64,000 bases of DNA. It comes from Candidatus Enterococcus myersii (GTDB lineage Bacteria; Bacillota; Bacilli; Lactobacillales; Enterococcaceae). Below are positions 56,320-64,000 of the stretch, in pieces. Below the pieces are notes generated by a model, which made no database searches, had not been told where the DNA came from, and saw nothing but the letters and a program-made list of their open reading frames with translations. The stretch spans positions 106,356 through 170,355 of the forward strand of contig NZ_JAFLVT010000018.1 of the NCBI RefSeq assembly GCF_017316025.1. The letters are read 5' to 3'. Numbering within the stretch: position 1 is the first letter of the stretch; each line of letters starts with the position of its first letter. A program made the position numbers and the translations under genes.

Positions 56320-57069
56320 CTACCTCTTTTCATTTAGCTTAGTTAAGAAGTGGATAACATCTTTTTCAAATTGTTGGTGCACCGGATCAACGGTAATGAC
56401 GTGACCACTTTGGGCGTACCAGTCCAATGTTACATCTACTTGTCTTAATGCTGCGGCAGTTTTATATGCCGTTTTTGCATCAATCATTTCATCGGCACCG
56501 CCTTGGGCCAAGTAAACCGGCACCTGTACAGAAGAAAGATTTTGACTAACTCGCGCTCCTAGCGCTTCAATATTTTGCAATTGTTTATTTACTAGTGGTC
56601 TTAGCTCACTTAGCTTTGCTGCTAGTATATCACCACTAATTTTTTGACGTTGATAAATTTGTTTAGCATATAATAGGAAGTTTTCTTCGACATTATTTTC
56701 TGTTTTAAATAAAGGCGAGCAAAAAGCACCACCTGCTACAATCTCTGGGTAGCCTTTGGTTAATAAGTCCATGGCAAAAATTCCACCCATCGATAGGCCA
56801 AAAACAGCAATTTCTTCAAAGCCTTCTTTAACTAATGTAGAAAAAGCATTTTCGGCATCTTCTTCCCATCTTTTAAAATCTGTCATTAAAATTTCTTTGG
56901 GCTCCATAGTACCGTGCCCCAAAAAAAGTGGTGCATAGACAGTATAGTTTTCTTTTTCCAATGCTCGTGACAGCATTCTGACGTCATTGGGGCTGCCAGA
57001 ATATGCATGAAAGAGCAAAACAGCTTTCTTTCCTTTTTTTGTAAAAAATGATGCTGGTTTTTTTTCCAC
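56320..57069 (-). CDS. est: Carboxylesterase of the alpha/beta-hydrolase family
   Basis: The 249-residue protein has the lid-bearing EstA/Est30-like pattern: FHAYSGSPNDVRMLSRALE, LFLGHGTMEP, the nucleophile in GLSMGG (Ser near residue 99), QGGADEMID with the Asp, and SGHVITVDP with the His. It hydrolyses short acyl esters; the natural substrate is unknown. The start is GTG at 57069, preceded by GAGGTG. The secG-est-rnr-smpB order is conserved in Firmicutes. Confidence 0.9.
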   Translation of the reverse strand: MEKKPASFFTKKGKKAVLLFHAYSGSPNDVRMLSRALEKENYTVYAPLFLGHGTMEPKEILMTDFKRWEEDAENAFSTLVKEGFEEIAVFGLSMGGIFAMDLLTKGYPEIVAGGAFCSPLFKTENNVEENFLLYAKQIYQRQKISGDILAAKLSELRPLVNKQLQNIEALGARVSQNLSSVQVPVYLAQGGADEMIDAKTAYKTAAALRQVDVTLDWYAQSGHVITVDPVHQQFEKDVIHFLTKLNEKR

Positions 57070-57114
57070 GATTTCTCACCTCAATAGCCCAATTTTACCA
57101 TAAAAACAAAAGAA

Positions 57115-57153
57115 GGCTGAAACCTGACGCTGGATACGCCATGAGTTTCAGCC
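57115..57153 (-). terminator. Terminator downstream of secG
   Basis: GGCTGAAAC and GTTTCAGCC form a perfect 9-bp stem with inner TGGCG/CGTCA pairing, followed by TTCTTTTG on the minus strand. Confidence 0.75.
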
Positions 57154-57176
57154 AAAAAATGATCGGTTTTATCCGT

Positions 57177-57413
57177 TTATTTTGATGATAAAAAGGCTAA
57201 TACAAATAACAAAATTAACCAAATAGCGCCCAAAACTGCTGTTGTACGCTGCATCACGGCTTCAAAACCGCGGGCTTTTTGTTTACCAAATAATTGGTCG
57301 GCACCGCCGGTAAAGGCACTGGCTGCACTATTTTGTTTGCTCGGCTGCATCATGATAGCGATAATAATGATGATTGAAAGCACAATCACTACGCCTAATA
57401 AAAAATTATACAT
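57177..57413 (-). CDS. secG: Preprotein translocase subunit SecG
   Basis: The 78-residue protein has two membrane helices (MYNFLLGVVIVLSIIIIIAI, TTAVLGAIWLILLFVLAFL) around the conserved loop MQPSKQNSAASAFTGGADQLFG. It supports SecYEG-dependent secretion. ATG 57413 has AAGGAGGAAG upstream; the longer start overlaps it. Confidence 0.95.
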   Translation of the reverse strand: MYNFLLGVVIVLSIIIIIAIMMQPSKQNSAASAFTGGADQLFGKQKARGFEAVMQRTTAVLGAIWLILLFVLAFLSSK

Positions 57414-57526
57414 TCGCCGCTTCCTCCTTAAATACAATTCATCTAGTTTACTTTAGCATAAATACTGCTAGATTGCCACAAGGAATAGTTTTAAAAAAAG
57501 ACTTTAACCTTACCTCCTCCACCTAA

Positions 57527-57563
57527 AAACAGCACAACGAAGATAACCTTCGTTGTGCTGTTT
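57527..57563. terminator. Terminator of the yjdI-yjdJ unit
   Basis: AAACAGCACAACGAAG pairs with CTTCGTTGTGCTGTTT around five bases, followed by TTAGG on the minus strand. Confidence 0.88.
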
Positions 57564-57575
57564 AATAGGTAAAGA

Positions 57576-57845
57576 TTATTTGCGTAATACGTCACCGTAT
57601 TCTGGTTTTTCAGCAAATTCTTTTTTGGCAAATGGGCATAGTGGAATAATCTTTAAATCATCCCGACGTGCACGTTCTACGCCATGCAATACTAATTGTT
57701 CAGCAATTTTTTGGCCACGATATGCTGGTTCAACAAAAGTGTGATCGATAATCATCATATTATCAGCAGGTGACCAAGTCATTTCACCAATTTCTTTTCC
57801 ATCGTCATATACTGCAAAGCGGTCTTTTTCTTCTTTAAATTCCAT
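57576..57845 (-). CDS. YjdJ-type GNAT N-acetyltransferase
   Basis: The 89-residue protein is a minimal GNAT fold (PF14542): FVEPAYRGQKIAEQLVLHGVERAR is the acetyl-CoA loop, and IIPLCPFAKKEF is the closing strand. ATG 57845 follows AAGGATG inside the end of the preceding gene. The neighbouring iron-sulfur gene is the usual YjdI partner. The substrate is unknown. Confidence 0.85.
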   Translation of the reverse strand: MEFKEEKDRFAVYDDGKEIGEMTWSPADNMMIIDHTFVEPAYRGQKIAEQLVLHGVERARRDDLKIIPLCPFAKKEFAEKPEYGDVLRK

Positions 57846-57846
57846 T

Positions 57847-58116
57847 TTAAACATCCTTCCGAATAAATTTTAATGCCCCTGTCGGACATGTATTAATAAC
57901 GCGTGCATCTTCATCGGCGCTGGCATTGTCTGCTAAAATCCACGGTCTGCGCCCGACTTCAAAGACTGCACCATTTCCGCGAACACAATTGCCAACATGG
58001 GCACAAATGTCTTTGTTATAATAAATATCGATATCTTTGCCGGAGTACTTACGATACCCATCAGCAACTAGCATTTCTTCTGTGACTTCTTGGCCACCGA
58101 TTTTATTACCTTCCAT
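57847..58116 (-). CDS. YjdI-type (4Fe-4S) mono-cluster protein
   Basis: The 89-residue protein matches the Fer4_19 family: YNKDICAHVGNCVRGNGAVFEVGRRPW and INTCPTGALKFI, with three Cys in view (ICAHVGNC and CPTGAL). It may hold an iron-sulfur cluster. It is one base ahead of the GNAT gene and shares the promoter at 58188-58216. Confidence 0.87.
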   Translation of the reverse strand: MEGNKIGGQEVTEEMLVADGYRKYSGKDIDIYYNKDICAHVGNCVRGNGAVFEVGRRPWILADNASADEDARVINTCPTGALKFIRKDV

Positions 58117-58152
58117 CTGATTGCCTCCTTTAATTTAAGTGTCGCTACTCTA

Positions 58153-58216
58153 ATTAATGCGTATTAATCAGAACTATAACCACTTACATTTTATCAGTAG
58201 TGTCATTTTTAGACAA
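58153..58216 (-). promoter_or_regulatory. yjdI-yjdJ promoter and candidate operator
   Basis: TTGTCT (58216-58211) and TAAAAT (58193-58188) on the minus strand are spaced by 17 bp. Downstream two ATTAAT copies flank GCGT (58153-58168), a possible operator in the leader. Confidence 0.55.
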
Positions 58217-58258
58217 ATAATTATCCTTTTAAAAAGGTCCTGTCACTTTTACGTTACA

Positions 58259-59203
58259 CTACCCTAAATTTTTTTCAATAAATGACCAAATTGTTTGCCA
58301 ATAAGCTTCAGGCTGTTCTTTTTTAGCTTTTAAGTGCCCTACTCCTGCAAAAATTTTAAGCTCTTTTTTATCGGCGGTGGCTTCCATTAAGGTAACCGTT
58401 TCTTTCACTGGAATAAATTGATCTTCTTGGCCATGAAGAAACAAAACGGGCAAATGATTGCTCCCCAACTGTCGGCTGACAGATGCCTCTAGTAATGAAT
58501 AGCCATTCCTTTTTTTGGCATATTGATTTGCCAGACCCATAAAGCGATTAACCGGATAGTTGGTTAAGCGGTGGAGTTGATATTTAAATGCACTATAAAC
58601 GGAAGTGTAACTACTGTCGGCAATTAATAGCTTTACTTGAGGCGGTAATTTTTCCCCACTGGCCATCAATACCGCAGCCGCTCCCATCCCTTCACCATGT
58701 AAGATGATTTCTGCTTGTGAGTTATTTTCTGTAATTAAATTAATCCAAGTAATTAAATCTAGACGGTCTAACCACCCCAGGCCGATAATTTTGCCACTGC
58801 TGCGGCCATGGGCTCTAAGGTCTGGGACTAAAACATTATACCCTGCTTCAAAATACGTTTTAGCTTGGGCTGACATTTCATCAAAGCCCGTGCTCCGATA
58901 ACCATGGACACAAATGACCCACCGGCTACTATCTTGCAAAAAAGTTGAAGCCACTAATTTTTCTTGGTCAAAACTAAGTGCGCCCCATTCATATTCAGTT
59001 AACCAAAAATTGTAAAGATCATCGGTAGGCTCTTCTTTTTTTGCATCTGGATTTAATGACGGCTGTCCTTTTGACAAATACCAATGATTGTCTCTTTCGA
59101 CAATGGCATCGACAAAAAAACGCGCCCAACGCCTTAAGTAATGGTAATAAAACAGCAACCCAATTACTATTATTCCTAAAACTATTCCAATAATCATCAA
59201 CAT
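58259..59203 (-). CDS. Membrane-anchored alpha/beta-hydrolase lacking the nucleophile serine
   Basis: The 314-residue protein has an N-terminal membrane helix (MIIGIVLGIIVIGLLFYYHYL) and an extracytoplasmic alpha/beta-hydrolase domain: ICVHGYRSTGFDEMS, VLVPDLRAHGRSSGK, FLHGQEDQFIP with the Asp and GVGHLKAK with the His. At the nucleophile elbow the sequence is HGEGMGAAAV, so GxSxG reads GEGMG, and the serine codon is GGG (about 58688-58690). The rest of the domain is intact. It may be a non-hydrolytic or altered enzyme. ATG 59203 follows AGGTG; a GTG three codons earlier overlaps the site. Confidence 0.85.
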   Translation of the reverse strand: MLMIIGIVLGIIVIGLLFYYHYLRRWARFFVDAIVERDNHWYLSKGQPSLNPDAKKEEPTDDLYNFWLTEYEWGALSFDQEKLVASTFLQDSSRWVICVHGYRSTGFDEMSAQAKTYFEAGYNVLVPDLRAHGRSSGKIIGLGWLDRLDLITWINLITENNSQAEIILHGEGMGAAAVLMASGEKLPPQVKLLIADSSYTSVYSAFKYQLHRLTNYPVNRFMGLANQYAKKRNGYSLLEASVSRQLGSNHLPVLFLHGQEDQFIPVKETVTLMEATADKKELKIFAGVGHLKAKKEQPEAYWQTIWSFIEKNLG

Positions 59204-59332
59204 CCACGTCACCTATTTCTATCTAAACTCAACAATTCAGCTGCCCGCATAAACTTTCTCTTTGCATTTAGTTTATCATTTCAAAAATCAAACCACCATA
59301 AATAACCCTCTTCTTTGTCAGAAGTTAACTTT

Positions 59333-59360
59333 TTGCCCAAAAGCAAGTTTGTCATATAAT
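59333..59360 (+). promoter_or_regulatory. Promoter of the AIM24-family gene
   Basis: TTGCCC (59333-59338) and TATAAT (59355-59360) have a 16-bp spacer, 31 bp before the start codon. Confidence 0.6.
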
Positions 59361-59391
59361 AATAATATGAATGAGGAAAGAAGGTTAGCAA

Positions 59392-60093
59392 ATGAAATAC
59401 AAATTAAGCTCTACTTCGGTTTTTCCCTTAGTGGATATTGCACTACAAGAAGGTGAAGAAGTTCAAATCGAACCAGGTTCAATGGTTTATCACAATGGTT
59501 TAGTTACACTTGAAGGTCACATGAATAGTAATGGTAAAAAAGGAATTGGCGGTATGATGAAAGCCCTTGGTCGCTCATTGTCCAGTGGTGAAAGCTTCTT
59601 TATTACTAAAGTAAAAGGAGATGCAGAGAATGCCCAAGTTACGATTGCGCCTTCGACTCCTGGTACTATTCGAGAATTGCCAATTGGTCCAACGCAATGG
59701 CGTTTAAATACTGGGGCCTTTTTAGCCAGTGAGAGTAGTGTCTCTTATACGATGCAACGTCAAAAATTAGAAGGTGCCTTATTAGGCGGTACTGGCGGTT
59801 TATTCGTCATGGAAACCGCTGGTGAAGGGATGATGCTGATCAATGGATTTGGCGATCTCGTAGAAATCACCATGGATGGTAGTCAACAGTTTGTTGTTGA
59901 TAATGAGCATGTCTTAGCTTGGAGTAAGTCCCTTGATTATCACATTGAATTTGCTTCTGGCACTTTTGGTTTTAAAACAGGTGAAGGGCTAGTGAATCGC
60001 TTTTCTGGTCAAGGAAAAATTATTATTCAAAGTCGAAATATTGAAGCTTTTGCAGGCTTAATTGCGCCTTTTATTCCCACAAGCAGTAATTAA
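59392..60093 (+). CDS. AIM24/TIGR00266 family protein
   Basis: The 233-residue protein has the TIGR00266 pattern: LQEGEEVQIEPGSMVYHNGLV, LGRSLSSGESFFITKVKGDAE and the glycine-rich ALLGGTGGLFVMETAGEGMM. The family forms a beta-barrel distantly related to tryptophan-RNA-binding folds; its role in bacteria is unclear. AGAAGG precedes the ATG. A small hairpin (CTTACTTTGAGTAAG) with a T-run follows at 60116. Confidence 0.85.
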   Translation: MKYKLSSTSVFPLVDIALQEGEEVQIEPGSMVYHNGLVTLEGHMNSNGKKGIGGMMKALGRSLSSGESFFITKVKGDAENAQVTIAPSTPGTIRELPIGPTQWRLNTGAFLASESSVSYTMQRQKLEGALLGGTGGLFVMETAGEGMMLINGFGDLVEITMDGSQQFVVDNEHVLAWSKSLDYHIEFASGTFGFKTGEGLVNRFSGQGKIIIQSRNIEAFAGLIAPFIPTSSN

Positions 60094-60115
60094 GTAAATG
60101 ATTGCAGGCGTTTTA

Positions 60116-60151
60116 CTTACTTTGAGTAAGATTATTGGTAATTTTTTTTAA
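60116..60151 (+). terminator. Weak terminator after the AIM24-family gene
   Basis: CTTACT pairs with AGTAAG around TTG. Eight T follow after eleven bases. Confidence 0.4.
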
Positions 60152-60230
60152 TTGGCGGTAACATAAAGACAGGTCAATAAAACGAGCGTTCTTTAAAGCG
60201 CGCGATATAAATAAGAAAGAAGTGTTTAAA

Positions 60231-61955
60231 ATGACAAAAATCAATGCCGGCGTCGCAATGTTAAAAGTCATGGAAGATTGGGGAATTGATCATCTATACG
60301 GATTACCTGGTGGTTCCTTCAACTCCACAATGGATGCTTTATTCGATGAACAAAATCATATCAAATATATTCAAGTCCGTCATGAAGAAACTGGGGCACT
60401 AGCCGCTGCAGCTGATGCAAAAGTAACTGGCAAAATCGGTGCTGTCTTTGGTTCTGCGGGTCCTGGTGCAACACATTTGATCAACGGTCTATATGATGCC
60501 CAAATGGATCACGTCCCTGTTTTAGCCTTACTTGGTCAAGTTGCATCAACAGCTATGAACACCAACGCTTTCCAAGAATTAAATGAAAATCCAATTTTTG
60601 CAGATGTTAGTGTTTACAATCGGACGGCTATGAATGCTGAAAGTTTGCCATTTGTAATCGATGAAGCAATTAAAGCGGCTTATCGCCACAGTGGTGTCGC
60701 TGTCGTTACTATTCCCGTTGATTACGGCTATGCTGAAATTGAAGACAACTTCGTTTCAACGGCCGCAACATATCAAACTGCAACAATTCAACCAAATGAA
60801 GCTCAATTAAAATCTGCCTTGCCACTAATTAAAGAAGCAAAACAACCTGTTTTATATATCGGCCAAGGAGTTCGCGGTGGCGCCGACGTGGTTAAAGCTT
60901 TTGCTGAACACTTTAGTATGCCGGTTGCAGCCGCAGTTTTAGCTAAGGGAATTATTAACGATGACTATGAAAATTATTTAGGCTCTGCTGCACGTGTAGC
61001 AACTAAACCTGCTAATGAAGCCTTACTTAGTGCTGATTTAATTATTTCAGTTGGTAGCAATTTCCCATTTGGTAACTTTATGTTCAACAAAGGCGCTAAA
61101 TTCATTCAAGTAGATATTGATGGTTCAAAATTTGGACGTCGTCATGATGTTGACGTTGCGATTTTAGGTGATGGTATTTTAACTTTACAACGTTTAACTG
61201 AACTTGGAGAAGCGCGCTCTGCTGACAATTGGTACAAAGCAAACCAAGAAAATATTAAAAACTGGCATAATTGGCGTCGTAGTTTCTACGATGATGCCCG
61301 CAAACCAATGCGTCCAGAACCCGTTTACAAAGAAATTAATCGAATTGCTGAAGATGACGCAATTTTCGTTGTTGATGTCGGGAATGTTACGACACATTCC
61401 GTTCGTCATTTGGAAATGAACGGCAAACAACAATTTACAACTTCTGGTTGGTTTGCTACGATGGGCTATGCGGTGCCAGGTGCAATTGGTGCTAAATTAA
61501 GTTACCCAGATCGTCAAGTCTTCACAATCAATGGTGATGGTGGTTTTGCTATGAATATGCAAGATATCATCACGCAAGTAAAATACAAATTACCAATCAT
61601 TAACGTGATCTTAACGAACGATTCACTTGGTTTCATTGAAGCAGAACAAGAAGAAACCAATAAAGCAATCTTTGGTGTTGATTTATATGACGTTGATTTT
61701 GGTAAAGCAGCCGAAGCAATGGGAGCAAAAGGCTTTACAATTACAGACTACGATCAATTAGCCCCCGCTTTTGATGCGGCAAAAGAAAGTGATCGTCCGG
61801 TTGTTATTGAAGTGAAAATTGCAAACGATCGTCCATTCCCGGTTGATGCAATGGAACTTGATCCAAATAACTTCTCAGCAGAACAAATCAAAGCATTCAA
61901 AGAACGTTATGAAATTCATGACATGCCAAACTTAGCTGACTTATTAAAAAAGTAA
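60231..61955 (+). CDS. Pyruvate oxidase (H2O2- and acetyl-phosphate-forming)
   Basis: The 574-residue thiamine-diphosphate enzyme matches lactobacillal Pox/SpxB: WGIDHLYGLPGGSFNSTMDAL, VRHEETGALAAAADAK with the cofactor-activating Glu, FGSAGPGATHLINGLYDA, a central FAD domain (SVGSNFPFGNFM), and GDGGFAMNMQDIITQ with the Mg2+/thiamine site. It turns pyruvate, phosphate and O2 into acetyl-phosphate, CO2 and H2O2. Acetolactate synthase is less likely given the overall match. ATG 60231 follows AAGAAAGAAG. A single-gene unit with a strong terminator. Confidence 0.88.
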   Translation: MTKINAGVAMLKVMEDWGIDHLYGLPGGSFNSTMDALFDEQNHIKYIQVRHEETGALAAAADAKVTGKIGAVFGSAGPGATHLINGLYDAQMDHVPVLALLGQVASTAMNTNAFQELNENPIFADVSVYNRTAMNAESLPFVIDEAIKAAYRHSGVAVVTIPVDYGYAEIEDNFVSTAATYQTATIQPNEAQLKSALPLIKEAKQPVLYIGQGVRGGADVVKAFAEHFSMPVAAAVLAKGIINDDYENYLGSAARVATKPANEALLSADLIISVGSNFPFGNFMFNKGAKFIQVDIDGSKFGRRHDVDVAILGDGILTLQRLTELGEARSADNWYKANQENIKNWHNWRRSFYDDARKPMRPEPVYKEINRIAEDDAIFVVDVGNVTTHSVRHLEMNGKQQFTTSGWFATMGYAVPGAIGAKLSYPDRQVFTINGDGGFAMNMQDIITQVKYKLPIINVILTNDSLGFIEAEQEETNKAIFGVDLYDVDFGKAAEAMGAKGFTITDYDQLAPAFDAAKESDRPVVIEVKIANDRPFPVDAMELDPNNFSAEQIKAFKERYEIHDMPNLADLLKK

Positions 61956-61962
61956 AGTGAAC

Positions 61963-62001
61963 AAAAAAGCAGTAGCGAAATTTCGCTACTGCTTTTTTTA
62001 C
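61963..62001. terminator. Bidirectional terminator between pyruvate oxidase and ilvE
   Basis: AAAAAGCAGTAGCGAAA pairs with TTTCGCTACTGCTTTTT, with A and T runs on both sides. It ends both converging genes. Confidence 0.95.
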
Positions 62002-62004
62002 GTT

Positions 62005-63018
62005 TTAAGCAAGCGTAATAATCCAACCTGCCGGCGCCTTTTTATCACCAAATTGAATGCCAGTCAATTCATCATATAATTGTTGTGTAACGGGTCCGAC
62101 TTCTTTTTCAGAATAAAAGACGTGAAAATCATCCCCAAATTGAATACCACCAATCGGTGAAATAACCGCGGCCGTGCCGCAAGCCCCAGCTTCTTTAAAA
62201 CGATCTAAGTTATCCATTGGCACATCTTCTTCTAAAGCTTCTAATCCCAAGCGCTCTTTTGCTAGATGCAATAAAGAATATTTGGTGATACTTGGTAAAA
62301 TCGATGGTGATTTTGGGGTTACAAACTCATTTTCTTTGGTAATTCCAAAGAAATTGGCAGAACCGACTTCTTCAATTTTTGTGTGCGTTTCGGGATCTAA
62401 GTAAATACAATCCGAAAAGTTACGTTCTTGTGCTTTTTCGCCTGGTAATAAACTAGCCGCATAGTTACCACCAACTTTGGCAGCTCCGGTTCCATTTGGC
62501 GCAGCGCGATCATAATCAGAAACAATAAAATTCGTTGGCGTCAAACCACCTTTAAAATACGCTCCCACCGGCATACAAAAAACAGTAAAAATATACTCTG
62601 GTGCTGCGTGAACACCAATATTTGGTCCCACACCAATTAATAATGGACGAATATATAACGTACCACCAGTACCATAAGGTGGCACAAATTCACGGTTTGC
62701 TACCACAACTTGTTTAATTGCACCAAGAAAAAGCTCTTCTGGTACCTCAGGCATCAACAAGCGCCGCGCACTCCTATTCATGCGGGCACTATTTTGATCG
62801 GCTCGAAATAAATTTACTTTTCCATCTTTTCTGCTGTAGGCTTTTAAACCTTCAAAACATTGCTGACCATAATGTAAGGCAGTAGAGCCTTCGTGGATGG
62901 GCAAATATTCATCTTCTGTTAATTGACCGCTGTCCCACGCGCCATTTTTCCAATGGGCGATAAAACGATATGGTAATTTAATATAATCAAAACCCAATTC
63001 ATCCCAGTTTATTTTCAT
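62005..63018 (-). CDS. ilvE: Branched-chain amino acid aminotransferase
   Basis: IlvE interconverts leucine, isoleucine and valine with their 2-oxo acids. The 337-residue fold-type IV enzyme has ALHYGQQCFEGLKAYSRKDG, RNSARMNRSARRLLMP-type sequence, the Schiff-base lysine in GAAKVGGNYAASL, EVGSANFFGIT and AGACGTAAVISPIG. The length is that of the group II family. The promoter carries a 14/15 CodY box, linking it to the liv operon. Confidence 0.93.
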   Translation of the reverse strand: MKINWDELGFDYIKLPYRFIAHWKNGAWDSGQLTEDEYLPIHEGSTALHYGQQCFEGLKAYSRKDGKVNLFRADQNSARMNRSARRLLMPEVPEELFLGAIKQVVVANREFVPPYGTGGTLYIRPLLIGVGPNIGVHAAPEYIFTVFCMPVGAYFKGGLTPTNFIVSDYDRAAPNGTGAAKVGGNYAASLLPGEKAQERNFSDCIYLDPETHTKIEEVGSANFFGITKENEFVTPKSPSILPSITKYSLLHLAKERLGLEALEEDVPMDNLDRFKEAGACGTAAVISPIGGIQFGDDFHVFYSEKEVGPVTQQLYDELTGIQFGDKKAPAGWIITLA

Positions 63019-63062
63019 GCCAAACCACTCTCCTTTGACCTATTCTTAAGGTGCTTTTTGCT

Positions 63063-63107
63063 ATGGTACAACACTTTCAGGATTTTGTCATGAATTTTTT
63101 GAAAATT
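63063..63107 (-). promoter_or_regulatory. ilvE promoter with CodY box
   Basis: ATGACA (63091-63086) and TACCAT (63068-63063) on the minus strand are spaced by 17 bp. Just upstream, AATTTTTTGAAAATT (63093-63107, written on the plus strand) matches the CodY consensus at 14 of 15 positions, the exception being position 7. Confidence 0.75.
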
Positions 63108-63246
63108 TCAACAATTACCCAAAAATAATAAGCCCAATAGGAAAAGCTGAAGGAATCATAAAACAGAGCCCTTTGAAAGACCAGACAGCGCTAAAACGCT
63201 CCAATCAATGTTTTTCTTGAAAAAAAATACTACTTTTAGACAAAAA

Positions 63247-63288
63247 AAGAATCTAAGCAGTGCCCACCTTGCCACTACTTAAATTCTT
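63247..63288 (-). terminator. Terminator of the oleate hydratase gene
   Basis: AAGAATTTAAGTAGTG pairs with CACTGCTTAGATTCTT on the minus strand, followed by TTTTTG. Confidence 0.88.
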
Positions 63289-63344
63289 CTTACAGGTTTC
63301 ATGTTTAAAGCTTCCTCAGCAAAACTTAAACGCCAACCCCACTT

Positions 63345-64000
63345 TTATTCAAACATCTTTTTAGCGGCTCGTAATAAAGTTGGTAAATCTTTGTCGTAAC
63401 GCGGTGTTTTAACCAAACGACTCATTGGAATACCTGCAAAATGGAAAGCCGCAATTTCACCAGAGCGTACAGCACTTTGTTCTGTGAAAATCATTTGGTA
63501 AGGTTGTTCCACAAATTCACCCGTGAAAGCCAAGTTGGTACTGTGTTTAGGAATTACTTTAGGACGGTCAACTTTCGCCCGATTGTTAAATAAAGCCGAA
63601 GCATAAGGCATATAGACAGGGATATTATTAATGATACTGTCCAAAATTTCTGCTTCTCGTTCTTTAATATTGACCGGACCTGGATCAACTTTTGATAGTT
63701 GACCAATCAATTCTTGCGCCATTTCTTTGCCTGTCATTTTAATGTATTGTTTGTCGACAAATTCACCTCTGCGGCGTGGATATAAGAAGTAGCCCCAAAT
63801 TACGGTTTCATTTGGTTTTTGCGTCGTAAAATGCGGTTGATGGTGGACTACAATCGACATATTCACATCCACTTGATTTAACGGCGTAATCGGAGTTGTT
63901 GATAAGAAAGAATTCAAGGCATTACCAGGTTCTTGTGTAGTAATTCGCGCAATCTCATTTAATAGCAAATGGTCTTTTGTTGTCAATGTAAAGCTGACCC
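63345..64000 (-). CDS. ohyA: Oleate hydratase, C-terminal part (partial)
   Basis: The frame stays open to the window edge, giving the last 218 residues of a protein of about 590. Diagnostic segments are VIWGYFLYPRRRGEFVDKQYI, GKEMAQELIGQL, TGEFVEQPYQMIFTEQSAVRSGE and LVKTPRYDKDLPTLL, all found in the myosin-cross-reactive-antigen family. The enzyme uses FAD and adds water to the cis-9 double bond of oleate, which protects against unsaturated fatty acids. The N-terminal FAD domain lies outside the window. Confidence 0.92.
   Translation of the reverse strand, partial: VSFTLTTKDHLLLNEIARITTQEPGNALNSFLSTTPITPLNQVDVNMSIVVHHQPHFTTQKPNETVIWGYFLYPRRRGEFVDKQYIKMTGKEMAQELIGQLSKVDPGPVNIKEREAEILDSIINNIPVYMPYASALFNNRAKVDRPKVIPKHSTNLAFTGEFVEQPYQMIFTEQSAVRSGEIAAFHFAGIPMSRLVKTPRYDKDLPTLLRAAKKMFE

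Noticed and set aside
60104-60215. Possible CcpA cre sites upstream of pyruvate oxidase (TGCAGGCGTTTTAC and AAAGCGCGCGAT)
   Set aside because: Both miss two or more invariant cre positions, so they are not reported as sites, though catabolite control of the gene is common.

Overview
The window comes from a low-GC Gram-positive bacterium of the order Lactobacillales, most likely a member of the Enterococcaceae. The evidence is gene content and order: a copYZAB copper operon of the Enterococcus hirae type, est-rnr-smpB next to secG, an F-type atpBEFHAGDC operon followed by a DUF1146 gene, murA and epuA, and A+T-rich intergenic DNA with strong sigma-A promoters and U-tailed hairpins. No species is assigned.

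Layout. Positions 1 to about 5.5-5.8 kb are one end of an integrative conjugative element of the Tn916/ICEBs1 kind. It holds two DUF961 proteins like Tn916 Orf22 and Orf23, a RelB/DinJ-like acidic protein, a small membrane protein cut by the window edge, a 1075-residue thioester/Cna-B/VaFE adhesin anchored by FPQTG, and a protein with homing-endonuclease-associated repeats. The rest of the conjugation module and the integrase lie outside the window. From 5.8 to 11.8 kb runs an expanded rpsP-khpA-rimM-trmD-rplS neighbourhood. From 12 to 20 kb are an FMN reductase, DNA glycosylase Tag, a YtrA-type GntR regulator with its ABC exporter, a HAD phosphatase, and ylxM-ffh. At 20-24 kb are phoP-phoR facing a solitary pstS that carries a clear Pho box. 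At 24-29 kb are small unknown proteins, an aminotransferase, queH and an orphan Phd/YefM-like protein. At 29-35 kb is copYZAB with two cop boxes. Then come galM, tRNA-Tyr and tRNA-Gln, and a complete branched-chain amino acid ABC transporter (livJHMGF) with a CBS-ACT gene at 36-42 kb. At 43-53 kb are yidD, a 3D-domain protein, epuA, murA, DUF1146 and the ATP synthase operon. At 53-64 kb are smpB, rnr, est, secG, yjdI/yjdJ, an alpha/beta-hydrolase lacking its nucleophile serine, an AIM24-family protein, pyruvate oxidase, ilvE and the C-terminal part of oleate hydratase.

How the parts work together. The best-supported regulatory picture is a CodY branched-chain amino acid circuit. The liv promoter carries two 13/15 matches to the CodY box, one over the -10 region and one just upstream of the -35. 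The ilvE promoter carries a 14/15 match just upstream of its -35. A second circuit is PhoPR with a PstS promoter made of four TT(T/G)A-type hexamers at 10-11 bp spacing. A third is CopY with two TACANNTGTA operators. A fourth is the YtrA-type regulator, whose 8-bp perfect inverted repeat brackets its own -10 box. I saw no CRISPR array, prophage, insertion sequence or restriction system. The least ordinary DNA is the conjugative-element end, the roughly 130-bp hairpin between livJ and livH, and a plus-strand terminator with no visible gene in the 0.7-kb gap upstream of liv.
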